Positions 51,502 through 61,205 of a stretch of DNA of 64,000 nucleotides are shown one piece after another (position 1 is the stretch's first letter; each line of letters starts with the position of its first letter). The notes beneath the pieces were generated by a model. It ran no database searches. It was not told the DNA's origin and saw only the letters and a list, made by a program, of their open reading frames with translations. The stretch comes from Streptomyces sp. CB02366 (GTDB lineage Bacteria > Actinomycetota > Actinomycetes > Streptomycetales > Streptomycetaceae), in the NCBI RefSeq assembly GCF_001905905.1, contig NZ_LIVT01000015.1, positions 30,857 through 94,856 of the forward strand. Reading direction: 5' to 3'. The translations under genes and the position numbers were made by a program.

Positions 51502-54500
51502 TGGCTCCTCGTCGAAAGAAGTCCGCCAGCACCGGAGTCACCGAGGAAATCCGCGCCCGGCATGCCTGGCTGGAGCTCCTCCAGACCTCCGGGCCCTTTC
51601 TCGCCTTGCCCGTCGTCCATGAGGCGTTGCCGAATGGCTTGACAGAGGTGCCCAAGGAAACGCGCGCGCTCATGCGCGTTCGTGTAGAACAGATGATGAG
51701 CGATGGTGGCGTGAGTCGACGCGATGTCGTTCACGCTGTGCTGCACAACGCCCTGGACTGGCAGGACAGCCTTCTCCTCGATGATGGCATTCCGGCCTCT
51801 CTCGCCGTTGCCCATGCCGGTCTTGGAACCCCACTCCGTCCGGATTTCGCCTTCCGCGCCGACGTAGTCGGCAGGGATGAGCAGGATACGGATGGAGAGG
51901 ACGACGAGGACACTGCAGAGGAGGAGGCCGACGGCGAAGAAGCTGATGCCAAGAGCATTGGTGCAGCCGACGGCCTAGAGGACGAAGACCTTAACAATCC
52001 CTGGAAGTTGCTCGGCACTCTTTTGCCTTGGGGTCAGCATCCACTTGATTCAAGAGGCGGTGCCTCAAGCCCTGTTGACCGCCTGGCGGCTCTATTGCGT
52101 GCCCGCAGGGTGCCCATCGGTGTAGCGACCGACGGGCGGTGGTGGGCCGTCGTCTGGGCGCCGATCGGGGGTTCTACTGGCGTCGGCATCTGGGATGCGT
52201 CGCTGTTCAGCGCCGAACCAGACCTCTTCGCCGCCTTCGTCGACTTCCTCGGTCGCTTCCGCTTCCTGAACGCGGAACTCGACAAGACTCTCCCTCGCCT
52301 CCTGCGCGCCAGCCTGTCACGGCAAGAGGAAGTCACCGAGACTCTAGGCAGGCAGGTACGGGACGCAGTCGAACTACTGGTCGCCAGGTTTGATCAACTC
52401 GACCGAGACAGCGAAGGCGACCTGCTCCGAGACGTGAGCGACGACGACTTTTACTCCGGTGTCGTCACAGTAATGATGCGTGTGGTCTTCCTCCTCTTCG
52501 CCGAAGAGCGCCGTCTGCTCCCTAGTGATGACGACCTCTACGCCAGCGGGTACTCCGTCGGCTACCTGGTCGAGCAACTGCGTACACGCGCAAAGTACGC
52601 AGGTCAGCAGGCCCTGGCCCACCGGACCGCGGCATGGCACCGGCTGCTTGCGGTGACCCGTGCCATTCACGCAGGCGTTGCGCATGAGGATCTGCGGATG
52701 CCAGCCTATGGTGGAGAGCTCTTCGACCCGGATCGCTACCCGTGGCTGGAGGGCCGCGCTGCGGCAGCCGAGGGGACCACACCGAGCCACATGGACGCGG
52801 AGCCCCCTGCGGTGGACGACTTGACGGTTCTCAAGATGCTTGAGGCCGTTCAGTTCGTGACGATCGATGGCGCGACCCGACAGCTGACTTTCCGCTCCCT
52901 CGACGTCGAGCAGATCGGCTACGTGTACGAGGGTCTCCTCGAACTCGAAGTACGCACCGCCGAGGAAACGATGGTTGGACTCGCTCGCCCCGCGAAGTGG
53001 CCTAGCATCAAGCGTGCCGAGGTCAAGCAGCTCACTTGTGAAGTGCCGTTGGCCGACGCCATTTCCAAGCGCGCCGAGTTGGACGATGCCAAGTTCGCCA
53101 GCTGGTTGAGCGAGTACAGCGTTTGGAAGGCTCAGAAGATCCAGACTGAGCTGGCTAAGGCTGTTACGAGTGATCAGCTGGACGACCTGGGCCGCGTGGT
53201 CGGATCAGGCACCCAGGACTTCGCCCACTCTGAATCGCTATTGCCAGTGATAAGGCTCGACCACCGCGGCCGGCCGGCAGTCACCCCGAAGGGAGGCCGT
53301 TACGTCACGCGCTCGTCGCGACGTGCGTCCTCTGGAACGCACTACACCCCGCGCCGCTTGGCGGAAGAGGTCGTCAAGCACGCGCTGGATCCGTTGGTCC
53401 ACCGTCCCGGCCCGCTGCAAACGGGTGACGAGGATGCCTGGGAGCTTCGTCCCTCGGCGGAGATCCTCACGCTACGCGTAGCGGACATCGCGATGGGTTC
53501 CGGCGCATTCCTTGTGGCCGCGTGTAGGTATCTCGCGGGTAAGTTGGTCCGGGCCTGGGAGTTGGAGGGACGACGAGACGCTCTACTCGCCGCAGAAACT
53601 CGCTACGGCAATCGTCTAGCTTCGGACAGCGAAGTTGACGCCGTCCAGCTGGAGGCCCGCCGTCTGGTGGCGGAGCGCTGCCTCTACGGCGTGGACATCA
53701 ACCCACTGGCAGTGTCCATGGGCAAGCTCTCCATGTGGCTGATCACTATGGATCGCGAGCGCCCCTTTGGCTTCCTCGACGACCGTTTCACAGCTGGGGA
53801 CTCCCTTCTAGGTCTGACCAGCTTCACGCAGCTTGAGGTCATGCACATTGACCCGGCTGCTGGCCGGCGGTTGAAGCGAGACACCATGGACTTCTCCGAG
53901 GAATGGCGAGCGGTGGTACAGAAGGCGGCAACTTTGAGGCGCCGTATCACCACGACACCAGCTGTAACTATCCGCGATGTTGAGCACAAAGCGCGCCTGC
54001 TCGACCAGTCCCGAGAGGTCGAGTCATCGTTGTCAGTTATCGCTGACGCTCTGACTGGCATCGGACTCAAGGGCGCTCAGGTCACGGGCAAGAAGAGAGA
54101 TAACCTCTTCGTCCAGCTAGCATTCACACTTGCGACAACGGAGAAAGACAGCACCTCGCTCCGCTCTCAAGCTGAAACAGACTTGTTCGGTGGACAACCA
54201 GCTGGCACTAGCAGCCGCACTCCACTCCACTGGCCGCTCGCCTTTCCCGAGGCCTTCGGAGACACTGCCTCTCCAGGATTTGATGCAATTGTCGGAAATC
54301 CTCCTTTCCTGGGAGGGAAGAAGATCTCGGCCCCACTAGGGGGCGATTACCTGAAATGGCTTCAACAGTGGGATGGGAACGGAGTAAGCGGCAGTGCAGA
54401 TCTAGCTACGCGATTCGTCTTGCGCGCCGAGAAGCTACTCAATAGGCGCGGCCAACTGGGCCTCGTGACCAATAACAGCGTGACGGAGAACGTCTCCCTC

Positions 54501-55655
54501 AAGGTCGGACTGGAACAGGCGACAAGAAGCCTACACCTCTGGCGCGGCGTGTCCGCCCACCCGTGGCCAACGAAGAGCGCGAACCTTCAGATTGTGGAGT
54601 TCTGGGCAAGTAGAGAAAAGCCCGGCAGAGGCGCCTCACTGTGGCTCGACGGCGAACAGGTTCCAGCAATCGGACCAGATCTCGAAGTACCCACGACCAT
54701 CCCAGGCCGGCCTGTCGTGCTGCGTGAGAACGAAAACCTGGCGTTCCAGGGGTCGAATATTGTTGGAATCGGCTTCACGCTCACAGAAGACGAGCGAAAC
54801 GATCTAATCACAAAGAATCCACGAAACGCGGAGGTAATTCAACCTTACACAATCGGTAAGGACCTGAGCCAGCGAAGAGACTGCTCCTCAAGCCGCCACG
54901 TGATTAACTTCAACAACCGGCCTCTCGAGAAGGCCGAGGAGTACCCAGAGCTGCTCGAAAGGGTACGCCAACTAGTCAAGCCGAAGCGCGATCAGAGCAA
55001 TCGTAAACAGTATCGCGAGAATTGGTGGCGGTTCGCCGAGCAGGCAGTTGATCTTTACAAAGCGATCGAAAATCTCGAATGCGTCCTAGCCATGTCGCAG
55101 GTCGGCAACACGCTCATGCCCGCCCGAGTGGAGACTGGTCCTGTATTTGGTCACGCATGCGTAGTATTCGCCTTGGATGATTTCGCACATCTGGCCTTGC
55201 TCTCCTCAAGTGCACATAGCGCTTGGGTCATGCGGTATACATCCACCATGCGAACCGATATTCGGTACAGCAGCAACGCTGTATTTCTGACCTTGCCCCG
55301 CCCTCGCGCTCACGAACGTCCAGTCGAGTGGGCCCGCTTGGAGCATCTCGGTAAGCAGTTGGACACGACCCGCCGAGCACTGATGCTCTCTCGAGGCTGG
55401 GGCATGACTACCGCCTACAACAGGGTTCGCGACTCCGCAGTCGCCGACCCAGAGGTCGTCGCTCTGCGAGACCTGCACACGGAGATCGACCACGCGGTTT
55501 TGGCTGCCTACGGCTGGACGGATCTTGACCCCAAAATCGGCTTCCACGAAACCAAGATCGGTGTTCGCTGGACCATGGAGCGGGACGTCAGGTACGAGGT
55601 AATCGATCGTCTGCGGACACTCAACCAGGAGCGCTTCAACGCGCAGCCCAAGTAA
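51501..55655 (+). CDS. drmMI: DISARM class 1 N6-adenine DNA methyltransferase DrmMI
   Basis: The 1384-residue type IIG/Eco57I-like methylase has the SAM loop ADIAMGSGAFLVAACRYLAG at about 661-680 and the catalytic NPPF at 933-936 (VGNPPFLGGKKI), with a VDINPLAVSMGKLSMWLITM block between. The C-terminal 400 residues are the probable target-recognition part and show markedly lower GC. The N-terminal part has an acidic stretch (DEQDTDGEDDEDTAEEEADG). It should methylate host DNA so that it is spared. GGGAGG precedes the ATG, which overlaps the drmD stop. Confidence 0.93.
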   Translation: MAPRRKKSASTGVTEEIRARHAWLELLQTSGPFLALPVVHEALPNGLTEVPKETRALMRVRVEQMMSDGGVSRRDVVHAVLHNALDWQDSLLLDDGIPASLAVAHAGLGTPLRPDFAFRADVVGRDEQDTDGEDDEDTAEEEADGEEADAKSIGAADGLEDEDLNNPWKLLGTLLPWGQHPLDSRGGASSPVDRLAALLRARRVPIGVATDGRWWAVVWAPIGGSTGVGIWDASLFSAEPDLFAAFVDFLGRFRFLNAELDKTLPRLLRASLSRQEEVTETLGRQVRDAVELLVARFDQLDRDSEGDLLRDVSDDDFYSGVVTVMMRVVFLLFAEERRLLPSDDDLYASGYSVGYLVEQLRTRAKYAGQQALAHRTAAWHRLLAVTRAIHAGVAHEDLRMPAYGGELFDPDRYPWLEGRAAAAEGTTPSHMDAEPPAVDDLTVLKMLEAVQFVTIDGATRQLTFRSLDVEQIGYVYEGLLELEVRTAEETMVGLARPAKWPSIKRAEVKQLTCEVPLADAISKRAELDDAKFASWLSEYSVWKAQKIQTELAKAVTSDQLDDLGRVVGSGTQDFAHSESLLPVIRLDHRGRPAVTPKGGRYVTRSSRRASSGTHYTPRRLAEEVVKHALDPLVHRPGPLQTGDEDAWELRPSAEILTLRVADIAMGSGAFLVAACRYLAGKLVRAWELEGRRDALLAAETRYGNRLASDSEVDAVQLEARRLVAERCLYGVDINPLAVSMGKLSMWLITMDRERPFGFLDDRFTAGDSLLGLTSFTQLEVMHIDPAAGRRLKRDTMDFSEEWRAVVQKAATLRRRITTTPAVTIRDVEHKARLLDQSREVESSLSVIADALTGIGLKGAQVTGKKRDNLFVQLAFTLATTEKDSTSLRSQAETDLFGGQPAGTSSRTPLHWPLAFPEAFGDTASPGFDAIVGNPPFLGGKKISAPLGGDYLKWLQQWDGNGVSGSADLATRFVLRAEKLLNRRGQLGLVTNNSVTENVSLKVGLEQATRSLHLWRGVSAHPWPTKSANLQIVEFWASREKPGRGASLWLDGEQVPAIGPDLEVPTTIPGRPVVLRENENLAFQGSNIVGIGFTLTEDERNDLITKNPRNAEVIQPYTIGKDLSQRRDCSSSRHVINFNNRPLEKAEEYPELLERVRQLVKPKRDQSNRKQYRENWWRFAEQAVDLYKAIENLECVLAMSQVGNTLMPARVETGPVFGHACVVFALDDFAHLALLSSSAHSAWVMRYTSTMRTDIRYSSNAVFLTLPRPRAHERPVEWARLEHLGKQLDTTRRALMLSRGWGMTTAYNRVRDSAVADPEVVALRDLHTEIDHAVLAAYGWTDLDPKIGFHETKIGVRWTMERDVRYEVIDRLRTLNQERFNAQPK

Positions 55656-55707
55656 CCGACGCCAACAAGCAGGCCGGCTGTCAGACCCATCCCATAGCAT
55701 CGGATGC

Positions 55708-58700
55708 GTGAGTGGATCGAGCGGCACACAAGTCAGCGGGAAGAGCACCACCGAGGTGACGTCGTTCCAGGTCAGAGGCGACCTGGAACGATTCCTCGAG
55801 CGTGATCTACACGGCCCCTGGGATGGCGATCACGAGGAGCTGCTTGCCGGTACCAGCCCTGCCGAGCAGTATCTCCTGGGTCGACTGGTGCCACGGCTTG
55901 CCCCTGCGCAGGATCCCGCCCCCGGGTCGCGGCTGCCTCGGAATTCCAGTGCTGACGGCCTCGCGCTGCTCGATGATCCTGCCCTCCGTGATGATCTAGG
56001 TGACGATGAGGACGATGACGAGGAGGGCTCCGAGGCTGTAGCTCGGGCCGGCCGCATGGCGGCCTCGGCCATAGGTGTCTCGTTCCGCGTCTCCGACGAT
56101 GTCGATATCGTGCTGGTGCGCGCAGCCTGGGGCCGCTATCAGCGATCGAAGTCTGAGCACCAGCAGACCGATCTCGGCAACCCGCGGACGGTCTGGGTGC
56201 GGCATCCTGCGGGCGGGGCCGTAGAGATCCCAGTCGACAAGGAAGCCCAGGATCAGCGCATCCCCGACCCGAATCAGGATCAGGTCCTTCTGCGCTACAC
56301 AGTCCGGCACCGGCGGGGGCAGCGGGTTGTCGATGTCTCGCTCATCAACGCCCAAACCGAGACCGCCACGGCGAAGGACGAGACGAGGCTCTACCAGGTC
56401 CAGTTGACTGCGACGGCCCTCGACGGACATGCAGCGATCTTCGTCGCTCAGAACGATCCTGAGCTTGGGGTTAGGCCTGCCGCTAGCGACGACGAGAAGC
56501 TCCATCTGGCTCTCCTCTATCGGGAGAGGCGGCAGTTCGCCCACGGGCGACAGTGCTCTGCAGAGGCGAAGGTGCGTCCTGGGGAGAAGAGGGCGCACGA
56601 GATCAGGACCACCTGCTTTCCCGAGGCAGAGGTACCGCTGATCCAGGCCGCCGACATTCGGGATCTCCCCGGTGTCGAGCTGGACATGGAGGCTCTCGGC
56701 AAGCAGGACCTCGCGCGCGACGGCCTCGTTAGCGCGCTTAGCCCGCTCGTTACGGGCTATCGCGAGTGGCTCGCGCTCCAGGAAGAGCGGATCGCCACAG
56801 ACGCAGAGGTCGGGCTATACGAACCGTCCGGCACCCGGGCCCTACGCGACGCCCACGACATGGCCGACCGGTTGGAGCGTGCGATTCAGCTGCTCCATGA
56901 CAACGGTCTTGCCCGTGAAGCCTTCCGCTTCGCCAACCAGGCCATGGCACTACAGCGTGTCCGCAGCGAGTTGGTTCGCGCCCGGGCAGCTGACCCAGAC
57001 GCTAAGACCGCAACACTCCTGCGCAAGCTCAATAGGCCGGAGAACCGCAGCTGGCGTCCATTCCAGCTGGCGTTCCTCCTCCTCTGTCTACCTGGGCTGA
57101 CCGACCCTGCCCACCCAGATGCTCATCGGAGCATCGATGACGGTGAAGTTCAGCTGCTCTTCTTCCCCACCGGTGGCGGCAAGACCGAAGCGTATCTGGG
57201 TTTGACGGCATACACCTTCGCTATCCGCCGGCTTCAGGGCGTCCAGGGTGACGGGGGCATGGCCCGGGACGGTGGTGATGGCGTCGCAGTACTCATGCGC
57301 TACACCCTCCGTCTTCTCACAGCTCAGCAGTTCCAAAGGGCTGCCGCGCTGGTCTGCGCCTGCGAGTGGCTGCGGCGCGAGCGGATTGCGGCCGGCGACA
57401 CGCGTTGGGGCGATGTCCCGTTCCGCATCGGGCTGTGGGTTGGCAAGTCGGTAACACCCAATAGCTTTGAGGAAGCCAAGCGGCAGATCGACGACAACCG
57501 TAACCCTGATGGCCAACTCGGTGGACCCTTGCAGCTAGCGGCCTGCCCGTGGTGCGGAACGCCCCTCGCCCCGCACTGCCTTAGCACTTCCCAGATCCGG
57601 CGACGCACTATCCTGGCGTGCCCTGACCCCACGGCACAGTGCCCATTCACGCCACGACACTCGCCGGACGAGGGCCTGCCCGTGGTGACCGTAGACGAAG
57701 AGATCTACCGGCTCACTCCAGCCCTCGTCATCGCCACCGTAGACAAGTTCGCGCAGCTGCCCTGGTCGGCTGCCACCGCAACCTTGTTCGGCCTCGCTGA
57801 GCAGCGCTGTGCACGACATGGTTGGCACAACCCGGATTTCGACAGCTTCTGTCGGAGTTATCACCCAGCGGCTCAGGGGCTGCCACGCGCCGAACTTCAG
57901 CCTGCGGTGCGCCCACGGCCGCCAGATCTGATCATCCAGGACGAACTCCACCTCATCAGTGACGCTCTCGGCTCCATGGTCGGGTTGTACGAGACTGTCG
58001 TAGACAAACTCGCCACTCGCGTCGTGAACGGGCGCGAAATCCGCCCCGTGGTCGTCGCCTCCACGGCGACCGTACGGCGTGCCCGTGACCAGGTTGAACA
58101 GGTCTTCGCGCGAGGTCTTGCGGTATTCCCTCCTCAGGTCCTCGACGCTGGAGAGACGTTCTTCTCCCGAGTCGCTTCCTCGAGCCCAGACACACCAGGG
58201 CGTCGCTATCGCGGCATCATGGCCCCGGGCGAGAGGCTGAAGGCAGTAGAGATCCGTGTGGCCGCGGCGATTTTGGAGCACGCTCAGTGCTTGTTCGACC
58301 GTCATGGTCTCGCAGCTGACCCATACATGACTTTGGTGGACTACTTCACCGCCACCAAAGAGCTTGCTGGGATGCGCCGACTGATCGACGACGACATCGC
58401 AGACCGCCTGCGGAGCAGCAGGGTCCGGACCAGGCGCAAACGTCCCACCGTGGCGGAGTTGACCAGTCGGATGCCGTCCAGCCGAATCGCTGGCTCCCTC
58501 GCGCAACTCGATGGTCGTTTCGATCCTGAGTTCGACTCCACCGATGCCATCAACGCATTGGTGGAGCTGCGGAAGGCAGATCCTGAGGCCGCGAAGGAGA
58601 AGGTGCGATCACGCCGTTCGTACCCAATCGATGTCCTGCTGGCGACCAGCATGCTGCAGGTCGGTGTGGACGTGCAGCGCCTCGGTCTGATGCTCGTGAC

Positions 58701-59340
58701 GGGGCAGCCGAAGAACACGGCTGAGTACATCCAGGCAACGTCTCGTGTCGGTCGCGATAAGCGCCGCCCGGGGCTGGTGTTGACCATTTACAACTGGAGT
58801 CGACCCCGCGACCTCGCCCACTTCGAGACCTTCGAGTACGAGCACGCCACGTTCGGGATGCGTGTCGAAGGGCTGACGACCACACCGTTCAGCGAGCGCG
58901 CACTGGATCGCGGGCTGACGGCAATCATCGCAACCGCCCTGCGCCACTCGGGGACCGCGGCTCTGCCCAACCCTGCTGCTCACGATGTCGCGTTGTCGGG
59001 CCCATTTGCTTCGGCTCTCATCGACGCCGTCGCGGATCGTGCCGGCCGGGTGACGCATGACAAGGACGCCCCTGACCGGGTTCGCAAAGAGGTCCAGCAC
59101 CGGCTGGACAGGTGGCACTCGCGACGGTCGCGTCTGCAGACTGGCCGACTGGGCTACGACGAGGGAGCAGACCTGGCTGGCCTTCTGAAGAAACCTGACT
59201 CAGGCCCTTGGGACTTGTGGTCGGCCCCGCGGAGCATGCGCGAGGTCGAACCACAGGTGGTTCTCCAGCTCGACCAGGAGGACCCGAGTCTCGATGAGGC
59301 ACCCCTGTGGGACTACGACCGAAAGGGAGGCAACGCGTGA
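55708..59340 (+). CDS. drmA: DISARM core helicase DrmA
   Basis: The 1210-residue superfamily 2 helicase-like protein has Walker A PTGGGKT at 487-493, a zinc-binding CPWCGTPLAPHC segment starting at 613 within an inserted domain, DELH at 745-748, STAT (VVASTATVRRA), and a C-terminal lobe with QVGVDVQRLGLMLVTGQP and YIQATSRVGRD (about 985-1015). With DrmB it binds and clears incoming DNA. GTG at 55708 has no ribosome site, and GTG at 55756 (VTSFQVRGDL) is an alternative. There is a 52-bp gap after drmMI, the only real gap in the operon. Confidence 0.94.
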   Translation: MSGSSGTQVSGKSTTEVTSFQVRGDLERFLERDLHGPWDGDHEELLAGTSPAEQYLLGRLVPRLAPAQDPAPGSRLPRNSSADGLALLDDPALRDDLGDDEDDDEEGSEAVARAGRMAASAIGVSFRVSDDVDIVLVRAAWGRYQRSKSEHQQTDLGNPRTVWVRHPAGGAVEIPVDKEAQDQRIPDPNQDQVLLRYTVRHRRGQRVVDVSLINAQTETATAKDETRLYQVQLTATALDGHAAIFVAQNDPELGVRPAASDDEKLHLALLYRERRQFAHGRQCSAEAKVRPGEKRAHEIRTTCFPEAEVPLIQAADIRDLPGVELDMEALGKQDLARDGLVSALSPLVTGYREWLALQEERIATDAEVGLYEPSGTRALRDAHDMADRLERAIQLLHDNGLAREAFRFANQAMALQRVRSELVRARAADPDAKTATLLRKLNRPENRSWRPFQLAFLLLCLPGLTDPAHPDAHRSIDDGEVQLLFFPTGGGKTEAYLGLTAYTFAIRRLQGVQGDGGMARDGGDGVAVLMRYTLRLLTAQQFQRAAALVCACEWLRRERIAAGDTRWGDVPFRIGLWVGKSVTPNSFEEAKRQIDDNRNPDGQLGGPLQLAACPWCGTPLAPHCLSTSQIRRRTILACPDPTAQCPFTPRHSPDEGLPVVTVDEEIYRLTPALVIATVDKFAQLPWSAATATLFGLAEQRCARHGWHNPDFDSFCRSYHPAAQGLPRAELQPAVRPRPPDLIIQDELHLISDALGSMVGLYETVVDKLATRVVNGREIRPVVVASTATVRRARDQVEQVFARGLAVFPPQVLDAGETFFSRVASSSPDTPGRRYRGIMAPGERLKAVEIRVAAAILEHAQCLFDRHGLAADPYMTLVDYFTATKELAGMRRLIDDDIADRLRSSRVRTRRKRPTVAELTSRMPSSRIAGSLAQLDGRFDPEFDSTDAINALVELRKADPEAAKEKVRSRRSYPIDVLLATSMLQVGVDVQRLGLMLVTGQPKNTAEYIQATSRVGRDKRRPGLVLTIYNWSRPRDLAHFETFEYEHATFGMRVEGLTTTPFSERALDRGLTAIIATALRHSGTAALPNPAAHDVALSGPFASALIDAVADRAGRVTHDKDAPDRVRKEVQHRLDRWHSRRSRLQTGRLGYDEGADLAGLLKKPDSGPWDLWSAPRSMREVEPQVVLQLDQEDPSLDEAPLWDYDRKGGNA

Positions 59341-61205
59341 GCCCGCTGCTGACAAACAAGTCCGCCAGTGCCAAGGGGCCGGCCGTAGCGACCCGGATCG
59401 GTGAGGCTCGCCCCAGCCACCTCATGACCACCGCCGGCGTGGGAGCGGTCGTCGACCTGCCCGCGATGAGCGTCATGGTGCGCGGCCTGGACACATGGAA
59501 CCCCATTTATCAGGCCGAGATCATCGAACCTCGGCTTCTGGAGAGGGTCCAGCGGGTGCTGGGGCCGCAAGTCCGGGCTCTACGCAAGGCCCCTTGGGAC
59601 GCTAAGGAATCCGAGAACGCCTGGACCAGAGTAGGAGTACCAGTCACCCCGTTTCCTGGCTGGCTGCGCTGCCCAGCCTGTCATCGCCTAGGGCCACTTG
59701 GTGGGAGCGGCCAGTTCGAGCTGGTACACCGCTGGGGGAAACGGGCCGATCTGGCCAAGTACGTACACAGCCACTGCGACAAGCAGGGGCGCACCACGAT
59801 CAACAAACGCCGCGCCTGCATCCCCGCCCGCTTCGTCGTGGTCTGCGAGGACGGGCACATCGACGACTTCCCGTTCGTCCCCTTCGTACACCGAAACGCC
59901 ACCAAACCGTGCCACGGACCACGTCTGACTATGCGTGATGCGGCCTCCACCCTGGGTCCGCAGGTCACCGTCGTGTGTCTCGAATGTGACGAGCGCGGCA
60001 ACATCATGGACGCCTCGGGACGAGACGGCTGGGAGAACCTCCCCCGTTGCAGGGGCCGGCATCCACACCTTCAGCAGTTCAGTCCCTGCGGCAAGAACCT
60101 GCGTCTTATGGTGCTCGGCGCCTCGAACCTCTGGTTCTCCGTGTCAGCGTCGGCGTTGCACCTGCCCAGCGGAAAGTCCGTCCCCGAGCTCGTCGCGAAG
60201 AACTGGGAGATTCTCAGCGCCCAACCGTCGCCGGAGATCGTAGACCTGCTGATCGGTAAGGTGGAAGACCTCCGTGAGCTGCGGGAAGCTGATATCTCAG
60301 TTGTGTGGACCGCCATTCAAGAAATCCGTTCCTCTGGCGGACCCAGCACCGCTCGGCCAGACGAGAGCCTTCTGGATGCCGAGTGGCGCCTTCTGTCCCA
60401 TCCCACCACCGAGAAGCAGGACGACGACTTCCGCGCGGTGCCGACTCCGAAGCCCTCGGGATATGACAAGCTGCTCCACCAGGTCGTCCTCGTCCCGCGG
60501 CTGCGGGAGACGAGCGCGCTGCTCGGGTTCACGCGCATCTCGGCTCCAGGCCGCCAGGATCTGGATCCAATCCAGCGCGTTCCCCTCACTCGCGGCAAGC
60601 CGAAGTGGGTGCCGGCGGCGGACCGCCGCGGCGAGGGCATCTTTCTCGAGCTCCGCGAGGACGCTGTGCGCAGTTGGGCGCGACAGGCAGAACAGAATGA
60701 CCGCATCATCCGTCTGCGGCGTGCGTACGATCAGTGGCTTTTTAACCGATCCTTGCCTGCGGACCCGGCCTTTCCCGTTGCCCGATTCCTGCTACTCCAC
60801 ACCCTCAGCCATCTGCTAATTCGTCAGGTAGCTCTCGAGTGTGGATACTCCTCAGCATCCATCAGAGAGCGGCTCTACCTCGGCGCACCCAACAACCCCG
60901 CGGCCGGAATCCTGCTGTCCACCTCCGCAAGCGACAGCGAGGGCACCCTTGGCGGCCTGGTCTCGCTCGGTGAGAAGCGCTATCTTCAGCGGCTCCTCGA
61001 TCAGGCATTCGAGGATGCAGCCTACTGTTCCTCCGATCCGCTCTGCGCCGAACACGTTCCAGAGGACCCCTCCGCTGCCCTGCATGCCGCAGCCTGCCAC
61101 GCCTGTCTCTTCGCATCAGAGACGACCTGCGAGGTAAACAACCGCTGGCTTGACCGCGCTGTCCTCGTCGACCTGACCAATGACGGATTGGCCTTTCCCC
61201 GATGA
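59337..61205 (+). CDS. drmB: DISARM core protein DrmB (DUF1998)
   Basis: The 622-residue protein has N-terminal zinc-like pairs (RCPACHRLGPL, VVCEDGHIDDFPFVPFVH, CLECDERGNIMDASG) and a C-terminal DUF1998: HTLSHLLIRQVALECGYSSA, GTLGGLVSLGEKRYL and the cysteines of CHACLFASETTC. It partners DrmA. GTG at 59337 has GGGAGG upstream and overlaps the drmA stop by four bases (GTGA), indicating coupled translation. Confidence 0.95.
   Translation: MSPLLTNKSASAKGPAVATRIGEARPSHLMTTAGVGAVVDLPAMSVMVRGLDTWNPIYQAEIIEPRLLERVQRVLGPQVRALRKAPWDAKESENAWTRVGVPVTPFPGWLRCPACHRLGPLGGSGQFELVHRWGKRADLAKYVHSHCDKQGRTTINKRRACIPARFVVVCEDGHIDDFPFVPFVHRNATKPCHGPRLTMRDAASTLGPQVTVVCLECDERGNIMDASGRDGWENLPRCRGRHPHLQQFSPCGKNLRLMVLGASNLWFSVSASALHLPSGKSVPELVAKNWEILSAQPSPEIVDLLIGKVEDLRELREADISVVWTAIQEIRSSGGPSTARPDESLLDAEWRLLSHPTTEKQDDDFRAVPTPKPSGYDKLLHQVVLVPRLRETSALLGFTRISAPGRQDLDPIQRVPLTRGKPKWVPAADRRGEGIFLELREDAVRSWARQAEQNDRIIRLRRAYDQWLFNRSLPADPAFPVARFLLLHTLSHLLIRQVALECGYSSASIRERLYLGAPNNPAAGILLSTSASDSEGTLGGLVSLGEKRYLQRLLDQAFEDAAYCSSDPLCAEHVPEDPSAALHAAACHACLFASETTCEVNNRWLDRAVLVDLTNDGLAFPR

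Noticed and set aside
51501..55655. BREX or PGL-type PglX methylase
   Set aside because: The gene sits with drmD, drmA, drmB and drmC and no brx/pgl partners (PglZ, BrxC, BrxL) are present, so DrmMI of DISARM fits better.
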